Below, piece after piece: positions 39,954-49,556 of a stretch of DNA of 64,000 bases. Made by a program: the position numbers and the translations under genes. The stretch's first letter is position 1. Each line of letters begins with the position of its first letter. The DNA lies in the NCBI GenBank assembly GCA_963674575.2, contig CAXXQT010000009.1, positions 1,302,001 to 1,366,000 on the forward strand, written 5' to 3'. Below the pieces are notes generated by a model, which had not been told where the DNA came from, searched no databases, and saw nothing but the letters and a program-made list of their open reading frames with translations. The DNA comes from JAAYAY01 sp963674575 (GTDB taxonomy: Bacteria; Planctomycetota; Planctomycetia; Pirellulales; Thermoguttaceae).

Positions 39954-40769
39954 CTATTGTTGGTCGGCACTGCTTGACAAGCAAGCCGTGGCACACGGCG
40001 GCTGATTATCGCAGTCGACCAGGGTTCCCAGCCCATGCTCTCGCTGCCCAGTTGCGTCTTCTGCCAGATGACACAAGGAATAGCCGGCCTTCTCCCATGC
40101 GTCACGCATTCCGGGGCTTCTTCGCAAGAAGTCGTCAACCGCGTTCTTGGGAACGGTATTCAAGGGGCACGAGAAGTTGACGCATTTCGCACAATAGAAG
40201 TTCTTCAGTAACCAGAAGAACGACATCATCGTCACGAGAGTCCCCAGCGCGATGCCGATGACGCCCATCAACGCCACCAGACCGAACGCGCTGTAGCGGG
40301 CCGCAACGAACCATGCCCCGTAGGCCTGGCCGGCAAGTGGGAAAAGGCCGTAGAACGAGAAACAGATCTTCAGGGCCGTCTTCTCCCACGGCGCCATCGG
40401 CCCCGGTCGGTATCGCCAGAGCTTTGGCATCCCGTGATTGGCAAGACATCGCAAAGTTGCTCCTTCCTCGGCGTAGAAGGGGCAGTGGCTGCACAAGATG
40501 CGGATTTCGAAGACCGTTAGAAACACAATGAGAAACGAGACGTAGCTGATAAGCGGCCACCATACTCCGGACACGAGCCCCGTCAATACGAGCCCAAATA
40601 TCCCTACAACCAGAAATGGCCATGCAATGCACTGAAAGCCCATGAGAATCGTGCGATCCCATTTGCAGTGCAACGTCTCTTGGTTCGGGCAGGACGAGCA
40701 GTCAGAGTCGTCGTTCCATGTGCACGGTTTTGAACCGGTATCTTCCTGGTCGCGTGTCTTATCGCTCAT
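39954..40769 (-). CDS. Cysteine-rich membrane protein of unknown function
   Basis: 271 residues. A Cys cluster opens the protein (CTWNDDSDCSSCPNQ, then LHCKW). Hydrophobic segments follow (CIAWPFLVVGIFGLVLTGL and WPLISYVSFLIVFLTVF), then ILCSHCPFYAEEGATLRC, two more membrane segments, and a further cluster NFYCAKCVNFSCP. The C-terminus has CDNQPPCATAC. The repeated CxxC and CxxxxC patterns suggest metal or iron-sulfur binding at a membrane surface. I do not recognise the family. The ATG at 40769 gives MSDKTRDQED. It is convergent with the large secreted protein, 71 bases away. Confidence 0.75.
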   Translation of the reverse strand: MSDKTRDQEDTGSKPCTWNDDSDCSSCPNQETLHCKWDRTILMGFQCIAWPFLVVGIFGLVLTGLVSGVWWPLISYVSFLIVFLTVFEIRILCSHCPFYAEEGATLRCLANHGMPKLWRYRPGPMAPWEKTALKICFSFYGLFPLAGQAYGAWFVAARYSAFGLVALMGVIGIALGTLVTMMSFFWLLKNFYCAKCVNFSCPLNTVPKNAVDDFLRRSPGMRDAWEKAGYSLCHLAEDATGQREHGLGTLVDCDNQPPCATACLSSSADQQ

Positions 40770-41159
40770 GGCATGCTCCCCCTGCAGGGCAACCCGATGC
40801 TGTTACGGTGGAAGCGGCTCGCAATTCGGTGCCAGGTGCGTTCCGCTTCCTTGACGAGGATGTGAAACTCTACCACATTCTTCTGCTGGAGCCGGCTGCA
40901 AACGGAGCTTGAAAGCGACAGCTTACAGTGCCGGATCAGAAGGTCGTCCATTCGATATGTTGCCAGCCGAGGTGCGTCGAGACGCACCCTGCGGTCTTGG
41001 TCGAGCACGGGAGAAACGGTGTGTGACGGGACGTGTCGGTGGCTGCAGACTCAGGTCCTCAATGAGTTTCGAGCCTTCCCCCAACCTCTTGGGCTTTGCC
41101 CCTTAGATTGGAGAGCCCGCCCCACACGCCACCTTCGAAAATGAAGACTTCCGACCCCT
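40770..41159 (-). other. Intergenic region with an 18-bp palindrome
   Basis: No gene seen. GGTGCGTC at 40971-40978 and GACGCACC at 40981-40988 form a compact palindrome (GGTGCGTCGAGACGCACC). No T-run follows, so it reads as a repeat or protein-binding site rather than a terminator. Confidence 0.5.
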
Positions 41160-41594
41160 TTATTCGTCCCCGCCTCGTTCCTCATCATCCGGCGGAAAAA
41201 GACCAAACAGGGTTTCCGCTTGCCGGATCTTGATTCGCCGAGAGTGATTGAGTTGAAGCGCGTCGATGGCCGCCTTTCCGAGCGGCGTCCTCCCAACGAC
41301 CAGATAGCCGTCCCAGGTGAAATGTTCCTTCCATTTGTCGGTGCGGGGATTGAAGAGCGGCACAGGTTCTGATTCACCTGGCAATTCCACCTCAACACGA
41401 TTCGACTTGTGCAAATTGCAGCTCGGACAGGCCCAGGCAAGATTGTGGATTTCCGAGGCGCCACCGAGAGACCGGGGGACGACATGTTCAACGTGAAAGG
41501 TGGCCCCCTGCAGTGACTGGTGCATCCGGCAGTACTCACATCGATGGCCAGCACGCTCCTCCACCGCTTCTGCGATCCTGCTCCACGACGTCAT
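41160..41594 (-). CDS. HNH endonuclease
   Basis: 144 residues. The HNH (His-Me finger) nuclease core is complete: CEYCRMHQSLQGATFHVEHVVP holds the first CxxC and the catalytic His pair (split here as CEYC and HVEHVVP), followed by GGASEIHNLAWACPSCN with the Asn and second CxxC, and a HKSN end. These proteins cut DNA with a zinc-stabilised fold. The ATG overlaps the stop of the 73-residue gene upstream by 4 bases, so the two are translationally coupled. The short partner may act as its antitoxin or specificity factor, which is inferred from coupling only. Confidence 0.9.
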   Translation of the reverse strand: MTSWSRIAEAVEERAGHRCEYCRMHQSLQGATFHVEHVVPRSLGGASEIHNLAWACPSCNLHKSNRVEVELPGESEPVPLFNPRTDKWKEHFTWDGYLVVGRTPLGKAAIDALQLNHSRRIKIRQAETLFGLFPPDDEERGGDE

Positions 41595-41812
41595 TCCGGT
41601 TTGCGTCCTAGCAGGTGAAGGGCTTCAGCACGGACGAGCGACAGTCGTTCGCTCATTTCAACAAGGGACTCCAACTCCAAACGCTCGGCGTTGGACAGGA
41701 CGCCCTCATTGTTGCGATCCATAAGTTCCTGCAATCGTTGGTTCGTTTTGGGCGGCAGACGCAGATTGCCCACCGACTCAACCCACTCCAGCGGCGCGTC
41801 AATCGTACTCAT
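41591..41812 (-). CDS. Small helical protein coupled to the HNH endonuclease
   Basis: 73 residues from the ATG at 41812 (MSTIDAPLEWVESVGNLRLPPKTNQRLQEL...). It is almost wholly helical with a Glu-rich stretch, NAERLELESLVEMSERLSL. I have seen similar small proteins next to HNH nucleases but cannot name the family. The frame stays open upstream into the region at 41813-42151, so it could once have been the C-terminus of a longer protein. Its stop overlaps the HNH start (ATGA). A partner or antitoxin-like role for the nuclease is inferred. Confidence 0.65.
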   Translation of the reverse strand: MSTIDAPLEWVESVGNLRLPPKTNQRLQELMDRNNEGVLSNAERLELESLVEMSERLSLVRAEALHLLGRKPE

Positions 41813-42413
41813 GGAAACTTCTCCGTGGGCTCCTGGCCAATTGCCGGAAGCCGTCCAATAATCTGTTCTGGAAGATAATTCTATTCCACGGCAGCCCACC
41901 CGTCCAGCGGACTGCTGGCTCACCCATCCGGCCCTGATCTCCGACAGTTCCACTTCAGGGTGCGAGTCCAGAACATCGAGAATCTCTGATTCCTTATTCA
42001 CCGATAGCCAGTATTGGACCTTGCCGGAAACCTCACACAACCGGGCGAGCGAAGCACAGATCAACGGTGATGCCGCCAGTAGCAGAAAGGCAACTCGGGA
42101 CTCGCTGATATCCAGAGCGCCTCGTCGCGTCTCCACTGCGTTTCCAGGCATCCCAGAGGGCGTCTACCTTGAGAATCCTATCGCTTCGCGGATCCCGCAA
42201 ACACTCTCGCCGAATCACATCGAGGGGTGTCTCAAGCGGCAATGAGTGCTTCAGAGGTTCTCCGTTCTGCCATTCGATCAGAGAAGCAGCGGACAATTCT
42301 CTCAGTCGAAAGTTCTCAGAGCAGGCAGGCCAGCAAGCGAGAAGATCTATGAAACTTTGACGCCGCAGAACCTCGTTCTGCGCGTCCAAGTGAATCGACA
42401 GGCTGTAATCCAT
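41813..42413 (-). pseudogene. Probable frameshifted gene upstream of the HNH unit
   Basis: From an ATG at 42413 the minus strand encodes a plausible protein (MDYSLSIHLDAQNEVLRRQS ... LKVDALWDAWKRSG). After about 42125 that frame becomes compositionally random and stops at 42033. The neighbouring frame, open from 42151, then takes over with better-looking sequence (ALDISESRVAFLLLAASPL, SVNKESEILDVLDSHPEVEL) and runs on into the 73-residue gene. The simplest reading is a single-base indel near 42120-42130. I do not recognise the protein. Base composition is lower in GC than the flanks. Confidence 0.4.
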
Positions 42414-42769
42414 ACATGCACTCCAATTGCGACACGCAATACACTTCAGTCATACTACACAACACTCGGTGTCAAATCACCCACAATGAGCAGTTGGTCT
42501 CGGCTGCCCGGGATGAAACCGATAAGATGATCGCGTTCATTTCGGCCGTCCGACTGAACGGGCAGGAGGGGACAACGCTGCCCCCCCCATCGAGGAATAG
42601 ACCTGATGGGTCTCCGCGGCGTTCGCCCTGGACCGAACGCTTGACTCTCCCAGCGGCTTGCGCGAAGATAGACCGCATCTTGCGGTGGTTCGGGGGGCCT
42701 CTGGCGGCCTCCCATCAATTGCGCGGCGATTCCTACATGGCCGACAGCCTGCTCCGGGGAGGACATGAC

Positions 42770-45685
42770 ATGCGAGTTTCTCGTCAACGAGGTTTTCAAC
42801 GTTCGCTGGCAACAAGGAAGATTGTAAGCGGACGGCAGGCGTTGCGTTTCCTGACGCTCGCATTTCTGGTGGCATGGTTACTGGGGGTGGGAACGACCAT
42901 CTGGGCCGGCGAAGCTGCCGGGCGCCTCGTTTTCCAGTCCGAGCCGCGATCGCTCCAGTTCACGCCGCTGGAAGTCCGTTGGATCGCCTTCTCGCCGGAC
43001 GGCAAGCTGGCAGCCACGGCTCACGGACGCTGGACCACTCCCGGGTGCGTCCGCTTATGGGATGTTGCCAAGAAGACCGAAATTGCCGAGTTTCCGCAAC
43101 AGCGCGGCGCCAGTTGCGTCGCGTTCTCAGCCGACTCGAAGCGCCTCGCCTTCGCCGGATGGGACGGCACGGCGACGATTCTGGACATCGCCTCGCGAGA
43201 GACGGTGGAAATCAACGTCGGCTGCGTATCCCGTGTGGCCTTTTCGCCGGACGGCAAGACGCTGGCCACGGCCACAGAGAAAACACAGGAGGTCACGCTT
43301 TGGGACGCGGCTGACGGAGACAAGATCTGTGACCTCAAGGGCGTTCTGTTCCGTTTCCAGGACGTTTGCTACAGTCCCGATGGAAAGGTGATCGCCGCAG
43401 CGGGCGGCTCCTTCGAAGGAGAAAGAGACGGACGCATCGCCCTCTGGAACGCCGCCGACGGCAAGCAGATCAAGGTGATCGAGGGGCACGACGCGCCGGT
43501 GTGCCGGTTGGCCTTCGCTCCCGACGGTGCGACGCTGGCGTCGGCGAGTTTGGACCGAAGCGTTTGCCTGTGGAACATCGAGACCGGCCAACGGAAACTC
43601 ACCCTCGGAGAGCATGACCGCAGCGCGCGCTCGGTGAGCTATTCGCCCGATGGCGGTGTGCTTGCCACGGCGCCGACTGTTGGCCAGGTCCGCCTTTGGG
43701 ACGCGACAACCGGTGGGGAGGAGAGCAATCTGGAAGGGCCGGAAACATCGTTGCTCGCAACAGCGTTCTCTCCCGACGGCAAGATCCTGGCCACGGGCGG
43801 CACGGACGGCGTTGTTCGCTTGTGGGACATGGCTCAGCGCCGCGAGGCGGGATCGCTTGTCTCCAATCGGCTGAGCGAAGACTCGCCTCGGCCAGTGCTC
43901 TTCGTAACCTCTTCGCCCGACGGTACGAAGATCGCCTCCGCGCACCAGGGAGACCCCAACGTGCGTGTCCGCGACGCCGAGACGGGCCGCGTCCTGCTGA
44001 TCCTGAAGGGACATGAGAAAGACGTCTCCTCGGTCGCATTTTCGCCTGATGGGAAGCTTCTGGCCAGCGCGAGTTGCGACGGGACGATCCGGCTCTGGGA
44101 TGCGGAGTCCGGCGCCGGCTTGAAGACCCTCAAGGGACACACCAACTGGGTGCTCGCGGTGGCCTTCTCCCCGGACGGGAAGACCCTCGCAAGCGGCGGG
44201 CGTGACAAGACGGTTCGACTATGGCAGGTGAGCGACGGGAAAACGATCGCCTCACTCGAGGGGCACTCCGGACTGGTCCGCTCGGTTGCCTTCTCTCCGA
44301 ATGGGACAACACTGGCCACGGCGTCTGCCGATCAAACGGTTCGGATCTGGGACGCGAAAACGAATGCCTGTAAAGCCGTTCTCAAGGCCGTCGAGGGAAT
44401 GTCGGGGGCGATCGCCTTTTCGCCGGACGGCAAGACGCTGGCCGGCGGAGGGAAGACGGGCGTGGTCACGCTTTGGGACGCGGCGACCGGCAAGGTTTCG
44501 GCAACGCTCGACGGGCAGGGGGCGGCCGTCTGGTGCCTGGTCTTCTCGCCCCAGGGCGGCACGTTGGCCACCGCCGGGACGGACGGCAAGGTGCTCCTTT
44601 GGGACATCCCGACCGGCGAGGTTCGGACGGCGCTTGAGGGCCAGGACTCCCTTGTGACCGCCCTGACGTGTCTGGCCGACGGAACGGCACTGGTCAGCGG
44701 CGCCGTTGATGGTTCCATTCATCGGTGGGATGCCGTCAGCCCGGCGCTGGCGGAGCTATCCGGGCCGGGGGACGAAACGCGGTTGGTCCTGTTCTCACCC
44801 GATGGCGGGCAGCTTGTAGCTGCCGGAGTTGGAAGTCATGTCGTCGTTTACGATCTGGAAAGCGGCACGCAGAAATATCGGTTCAGACAGAGCAGCAACG
44901 CTTACTCGGGCGACATCAGTTCCGACGGCAAGCTGCTCGCGGTGAGCGGCCGGGAGATTCTGCTTGCGAACCTGGAAACCGGCAAGGCGATTGGTTCCTT
45001 CGGAAAGGGAGAGCCGGCCCTTCGCGCGGTCGCCTTCACGCCGGACGCGAAAACACTCGTGGCCGGAAACGACGACGGAGTGATTCAGGTGTGGGATGTG
45101 GCGACCAAGAGGGTGAAGAAGACCTTGCCGCAGCAGCCCCTGAACATCTACGACCTGGCGATCTCTCCCGATGGCAAGACCCTGGCCACGGCCATGGGCG
45201 ACTACAAGCGGCGTGCCGAATCCGGTGAAATCAAGCTTTGGGACCTGGAGAGCGGAAAACCGCTGCAAACCCTGCCCGACTATTCCACCTGGTTCTACGA
45301 CGTCGACTTCACGCCCGACGGCGAGCAGTTGATTTTCTCGGATTCCGGCGGAACTGTACGTTTCTGGGACATCGCCGGGCGCTGCGTGGAAGAGGAAGTG
45401 CGGTGCGATAAGCGAGTGCGGTCGTGTGAACTTGTTTTGGAGGATCGCCCCTGGCTGGCTGCCGCGGGCGACCCGGGCCGGCTCACCGTGTGGGACATGG
45501 CGACGTCGCAACGGAGGATGCAGGGCGCAGATCTCGAGAAGATGTCGTTCAGTGTCGACGTTTCGCCCGACGGCTCGGTAGCCGTGACCGGCGGCGCCGA
45601 TCCGACGGTGAGGCTGTGGGCGCTTCCTACCCCCCCCGGAGCCGAACGCACGATGGCCGATCGGATCCGCGTCTGGGGCAAGTGA
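42770..45685 (+). CDS. Exported WD40-repeat protein
   Basis: 971 residues from the ATG at 42770 (8 bases after a GGGGAGG ribosome-binding site). The reading frame is open upstream to 42416 but that part has no signal. A basic n-region plus LRFLTLAFLVAWLLGVGTTI forms a long signal or anchor. The rest is at least fourteen WD40-type blades with repeated V-x-F-S-P-D-G-K-x-L-A-(S/T) and (L/V)-W-D motifs, enough for two or more beta-propellers in tandem. WD40 propellers are protein-interaction platforms; here it is probably at the cell envelope. It is convergent with the kinase-like gene, with only 5 bases between the two stops. Confidence 0.88.
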   Translation: MRVSRQRGFQRSLATRKIVSGRQALRFLTLAFLVAWLLGVGTTIWAGEAAGRLVFQSEPRSLQFTPLEVRWIAFSPDGKLAATAHGRWTTPGCVRLWDVAKKTEIAEFPQQRGASCVAFSADSKRLAFAGWDGTATILDIASRETVEINVGCVSRVAFSPDGKTLATATEKTQEVTLWDAADGDKICDLKGVLFRFQDVCYSPDGKVIAAAGGSFEGERDGRIALWNAADGKQIKVIEGHDAPVCRLAFAPDGATLASASLDRSVCLWNIETGQRKLTLGEHDRSARSVSYSPDGGVLATAPTVGQVRLWDATTGGEESNLEGPETSLLATAFSPDGKILATGGTDGVVRLWDMAQRREAGSLVSNRLSEDSPRPVLFVTSSPDGTKIASAHQGDPNVRVRDAETGRVLLILKGHEKDVSSVAFSPDGKLLASASCDGTIRLWDAESGAGLKTLKGHTNWVLAVAFSPDGKTLASGGRDKTVRLWQVSDGKTIASLEGHSGLVRSVAFSPNGTTLATASADQTVRIWDAKTNACKAVLKAVEGMSGAIAFSPDGKTLAGGGKTGVVTLWDAATGKVSATLDGQGAAVWCLVFSPQGGTLATAGTDGKVLLWDIPTGEVRTALEGQDSLVTALTCLADGTALVSGAVDGSIHRWDAVSPALAELSGPGDETRLVLFSPDGGQLVAAGVGSHVVVYDLESGTQKYRFRQSSNAYSGDISSDGKLLAVSGREILLANLETGKAIGSFGKGEPALRAVAFTPDAKTLVAGNDDGVIQVWDVATKRVKKTLPQQPLNIYDLAISPDGKTLATAMGDYKRRAESGEIKLWDLESGKPLQTLPDYSTWFYDVDFTPDGEQLIFSDSGGTVRFWDIAGRCVEEEVRCDKRVRSCELVLEDRPWLAAAGDPGRLTVWDMATSQRRMQGADLEKMSFSVDVSPDGSVAVTGGADPTVRLWALPTPPGAERTMADRIRVWGK

Positions 45686-45690
45686 CGCCC

Positions 45691-47406
45691 TCACATCCGC
45701 TTGAGCAATTCGAAATTGCAGACCCGCACCAGCACAAGGCCGGTTTTGTCGCGCGCCAATTGCTGGTCGCGGTCGACTGACAGCAAGAGGTGATTGCCGC
45801 GGAGACTGAGGTCTTCGATGCCCAGGTTGGCGAGACGCTTCTTGGTCGATCGCATGATCCGAAAATACTCGCTCTTCGTCAGACGCTTTTCGCGGTAGGC
45901 GGCAAGGGCGTCGAGCCCCTTGTAGATCGGTTCGTCGCTGGCCGCCAGGGCGTCGTCCGGTCCGTTCCAGTAGCCCCAGATGGTCAGGTATTCGTGGTGG
46001 CGGCTGAGAATCGGCTGCCCGTCGGGCGTTTCTTCCTCCCAGTGACTTTCGTAGCGGCTATGGTCCACCAGCGACGGCGAGACGGTCATCCGCCGGCCCG
46101 TCATGTAGATCGCCCGCGGATAGGTTGTTTCGATTCCCCGAACGGACAGTTCCCTTGCCAGGGCCACTTCTTCGAAGGGGCTGTTGTAGCCGTACGCGAG
46201 AATCCGACCCTCGCTTCGCACGAAAGGGTCCGCATCGGGAACCTGTCCCACGCGCGACACGCGCCAAACCAGATGGACGTTGTCTTTGGTGACCGTTGCG
46301 TAGGTCTGCTGGTGGGAGGAACTGATCTTCGTGCGCGGCGTGCGCCGCCACTTTTCGGGGAGGAAGTACTCGAAGAGCATGGGGTCCTTGCCCACGACCC
46401 ACAGGGCGCCGCCCGTGCTCTCCACGCGGCCGTAGACGTAATCGACCCCCATGATATTGACCGGCGCCAGGTCCTGGGGGAACCTTTCCTGCGATTCGAA
46501 ACGGTGGGCCTGGCGAATAAGATATTCGTGTCGTTTCTCCGCTCGGATTTTCTCCTCGCGCTCGGGCGTCCGCTTGAGAAGCTCGAAATCGACGAGCCCA
46601 AACAGGGGGCCGCCGCTTCGGTCCCGGACGAGTTCTCCGCCACCAGTCGGACGAACAATCAGGTGCTGGGGCTTGTTGTCGCTGACGGTGAAGCCCTTGG
46701 CGACGAGTTCCCGGTTGGAGCGTTCCATCAGGGCCTTCAAGGCGTCCTGGTCCATGAGCCCCTTACGGCAGGCTTCGGCTCCGTCGATCCCCTTAATCCA
46801 CTCGTAGATCACCGCGTAGTTGCGATTCCAGTCCAGTTCAATCTCGTCGTGATTTCGCTGGATGGCCTCCATTTTGTGCTTGCGACGTCCGAGGCGTTCG
46901 CCAGCCACGTACTTGCGCGGCACATAGATGGCAAGCGGCTTGTGGGTGTGGACCTTGCCGGGCGATTCAAACCGCGTGTTGCGCAATTCCAGGACGAGGC
47001 TGAATTCCATGAAGGGACTGTTGAACTCGGCGTTGTCGACGTCGAGCGAGCGAGTCTCTCCCGGGATGTCCTGGCCCATCCGGTTCCATTTGAGAATGAT
47101 CTCCTTCGAGTGGCCATCGGCCTCCTTGGTTTTCACGCGGTAGACGGCGCTGGTGCCGGGAAGACGTCGGCTGTGGGCGTCCATCCAATCGTCGTCCGCC
47201 CAATGACTCTCCGGCATGAGGCACTTGGTGAAGGGCAGCCCGTACTCGGTTACATAGAGGTCCGAGCCGTCCTTCATGCGGAGGTGGAGGTACTTGACGC
47301 CGAGCACGGTGATCAGGGGCCGCGCGGCGAAATAGACGCCGATCCCTTCGATGGTGCGAACCTTGTTCTGCATCATCCGGGTCTTTTCGCCCGCCAACTC
47401 TTCCAT
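45691..47406 (-). CDS. Protein with two tandem kinase-like modules
   Basis: 571 residues of no named family known to me. Two halves repeat the same order of segments. Half 1: ILKWNRMG (about 104), NSPFMEFSLVLEL (about 129), AIYVPRK, KGFTVSDNKPQHLIV (about 237) and LVDFELLKR (271). Half 2: VHLVWRVSRVG (about 377), NSPFEEVALAREL (408), AIYMTGR, LGIEDLSLRGNHLLLSV (528) and VCNFELLKR (562). The order Lys strand, Glu helix, D-x-x-x-x-(H/N) loop and DF-motif resembles protein-kinase-like phosphotransferases. In half 2 the metal Asp of VDFE is Asn (CNFE), so it may be a pseudo-module. It is monocistronic and converges on the WD40 gene. Confidence 0.7.
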   Translation of the reverse strand: MEELAGEKTRMMQNKVRTIEGIGVYFAARPLITVLGVKYLHLRMKDGSDLYVTEYGLPFTKCLMPESHWADDDWMDAHSRRLPGTSAVYRVKTKEADGHSKEIILKWNRMGQDIPGETRSLDVDNAEFNSPFMEFSLVLELRNTRFESPGKVHTHKPLAIYVPRKYVAGERLGRRKHKMEAIQRNHDEIELDWNRNYAVIYEWIKGIDGAEACRKGLMDQDALKALMERSNRELVAKGFTVSDNKPQHLIVRPTGGGELVRDRSGGPLFGLVDFELLKRTPEREEKIRAEKRHEYLIRQAHRFESQERFPQDLAPVNIMGVDYVYGRVESTGGALWVVGKDPMLFEYFLPEKWRRTPRTKISSSHQQTYATVTKDNVHLVWRVSRVGQVPDADPFVRSEGRILAYGYNSPFEEVALARELSVRGIETTYPRAIYMTGRRMTVSPSLVDHSRYESHWEEETPDGQPILSRHHEYLTIWGYWNGPDDALAASDEPIYKGLDALAAYREKRLTKSEYFRIMRSTKKRLANLGIEDLSLRGNHLLLSVDRDQQLARDKTGLVLVRVCNFELLKRM

Positions 47407-47469
47407 TTCGCTCCCCTCGGCAGTCAGGTACGGAAACGTTTTGCTTCCTTCGCAACAGGAAACAGGAAC

Positions 47470-47671
47470 TCAAAGTGAAAACGAATGACGAAGGAAACAA
47501 GGCTGAAGACTGAAGGACAGCAAAACGGGGGCTTTTGACGCATCGAAATCGGCTTTCCACACCCGTCGACCTCACATCAGGAACCTACAGTCTACCGTCT
47601 TCAGCCTCCAGCCCTAGTCCAACATCTCAGGGAGTCCGCAGTTCTCGAAAGTCCCGTCCTTTTCACTTTAA
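47470..47671 (-). repeat. MITE-like dispersed element, copy B
   Basis: About 202 bp bounded by TCAAAGTGAAAA at 47470-47481 and TTTTCACTTTA at 47660-47670. Reversed, it aligns from end to end with copy A at 2360 (shared AAAAGGACGG start, GAACTAGGGCTG-like block, TTCCTGATG-GAGGT core, TTCAGCCTTG near the far end). It lies between the kinase-like gene and the 3' end of pckG, 64 bases from the former. Confidence 0.88.
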
Positions 47672-47771
47672 GATAGAAACGATCCCGCAAACCGTCGAGA
47701 CGGCAAATCGCCGCATCCCGAAGCTTGCAGGATCGTTTCCGCTGGAGTTCAAGAGAGAGGCTTCTCCGAGC

Positions 47772-49556
47772 CTAGCCGAGACGTTCCTTCTGGGCAGCCA
47801 ACTGGACACGGAGTCGCTCGGGCACCTTGTCGCCAAACTTGGCCAGGTAGGCCTCGGCGTCTTCCAGGTCCGCCTTGAAGGCCTTGACGTCGACCTTGAG
47901 CAATTCGGCGATGTCTTCCGCGTCGATCTCCAGGCCTTCCAGGTCGAGATCTTCGGCGGTCGGCATGGCGCCGATGGGGGTTTCCTGGGCCCCGGCCTTG
48001 CCCTCGATCCGGTCGCACATCCACTTGAGCACCCGGCTGTTTTCGCCGAAGCCCGGCCAGAGCCAGCGCCCGTCGCGGGACGTGCGGAACCAGTTCACGT
48101 AGAAAGCCTTGGGAGCCTTGTCGCCGAGCTTGTCGCCCATTTCGAACCAGTGGGTCCAGTAGTCGGCCATGTTGTAGCCGCAGAAGGGCAGCATGGCGAA
48201 GGGGTCGCGACGCAGGCGTTGTCCCACGTCGAGGGCGGCAGCCGTCGTCTCCGACGCCGCCATGGCCCCCATGTACACGCCGTGATCGAAATCGAAGGCC
48301 TGCGCCACCAGGGGCACGGTCTGGGTGCGCCGCCCGCCGAAGATAAACGCGTCGATGGGAACGCCCGCCGGATTCTCCCAGTCGGCGCAGATCACGGGGC
48401 ACTGAGCCGCCGGCGCCGTGAACCGGGCGTTCGGATGGGCCGCCTTTTCGTTCGATTCGGGGGTCCACTCGTTCCCCTTCCAATCGATGGCGTGGTCGCA
48501 CGAATCGTCGTGCCCCTCCCACCACACGTCGCCCTCGTCGGTCAACGCGCAGTTCGTGAAGATGCAGCCCTTGTCGAGGCTCCGCATGGCCATGGGGTTG
48601 GAGCTCATGCTCGTTCCGGGGGCCACGCCGAAGAATCCCGCTTCCGGGTTGATCGCGTAGAGTCGCCCGTCCTCGCCCACCTTCATCCAGGCGATGTCGT
48701 CGCCGATGCACTCGGCTTTCCAGCCGGGAATCGTCGGTTGGAGCATGGCCAGATTCGTCTTGCCGCACGCCGAGGGGAAGGCCGCCGCAATGTGGAACTG
48801 CTTTCCTTCCGGATTGGTAAGGCGGAGGATCAGCATGTGCTCGGCCATCCAGCCTTCCCGTCGGGCCATGTTCGAAGCAATTCGCAGGGCCAGGCACTTC
48901 TTGCCCAAGAGCGCATTGCCGCCGTAGCCGGAACCATACGACCAGATCAGGTTCTCTTCCGGGAAGTGAGCGATGTACTTCTGCTCGATCGGGGCGCAAG
49001 GCCAGGGAACGTCTTCTTCCCCATCAGCCAGCGGGGCGCCGATCGAGTGCAGGCAGGGAATGTACTCGCCGTCTTCGCCCAGCGCCTCGATCACTTTGTC
49101 GCCGACGCGGGTCATGATGTGCATGTTGCAAACCACGTACGGCGAATCGGTGATTTCGATGCCGATTTTTGAAATGGGCGAACCGATGGGCCCCATGGAA
49201 AAGGGGATCACGTACAGCGTCCGCCCCTTCATGCAGCCCGTGTACAACTCCCTCATCGTCTTCTTCAACTCGTCCGGATCGATCCAGTTGTTCGTCGGTC
49301 CGGCGTCTTCCTGGTTCTTGCAGGCGATGTACGTTCGGGCCTCCACCCGGGCCACGTCGCTCGGATCGCTGCGAAACAGGAGACTGTTCGGGCGTTTCTC
49401 CTCGTTCAGTTTCGTCGCCATGCCCTTGTCGACCATCAGTTGGGTCAGGCGGTCGTATTCGGCCTGCGAGCCGTTGCACCACTGGACCTGATCCGGCTGG
49501 CACATGGCCTCGACCTCGGCCACCCATGCGAGAAGCTGCTTGTGTTTGGTCGTCAT
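47772..49556 (-). CDS. pckG: Phosphoenolpyruvate carboxykinase (GTP)
   Basis: Converts oxaloacetate plus GTP to phosphoenolpyruvate, CO2 and GDP, the entry step of gluconeogenesis. The ATG at 49556 follows GGAAG by a normal distance and gives 594 residues, the usual length for GTP-dependent PEPCK; the longer frame to 49730 is not needed. Diagnostic sequence includes the P-loop FPSACGKTNLAM (about 280), the GYGGNALLGKK substrate loop (about 230), WMAEHMLIL, GDDIAWM for metal binding, and FIFGGRR followed by a flexible lid (PVVAQA). The C-terminal HWFEMG and NWFR regions also fit. It has its own promoter 335 bases upstream with a long leader. Confidence 0.96.
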   Translation of the reverse strand: MTTKHKQLLAWVAEVEAMCQPDQVQWCNGSQAEYDRLTQLMVDKGMATKLNEEKRPNSLLFRSDPSDVARVEARTYIACKNQEDAGPTNNWIDPDELKKTMRELYTGCMKGRTLYVIPFSMGPIGSPISKIGIEITDSPYVVCNMHIMTRVGDKVIEALGEDGEYIPCLHSIGAPLADGEEDVPWPCAPIEQKYIAHFPEENLIWSYGSGYGGNALLGKKCLALRIASNMARREGWMAEHMLILRLTNPEGKQFHIAAAFPSACGKTNLAMLQPTIPGWKAECIGDDIAWMKVGEDGRLYAINPEAGFFGVAPGTSMSSNPMAMRSLDKGCIFTNCALTDEGDVWWEGHDDSCDHAIDWKGNEWTPESNEKAAHPNARFTAPAAQCPVICADWENPAGVPIDAFIFGGRRTQTVPLVAQAFDFDHGVYMGAMAASETTAAALDVGQRLRRDPFAMLPFCGYNMADYWTHWFEMGDKLGDKAPKAFYVNWFRTSRDGRWLWPGFGENSRVLKWMCDRIEGKAGAQETPIGAMPTAEDLDLEGLEIDAEDIAELLKVDVKAFKADLEDAEAYLAKFGDKVPERLRVQLAAQKERLG

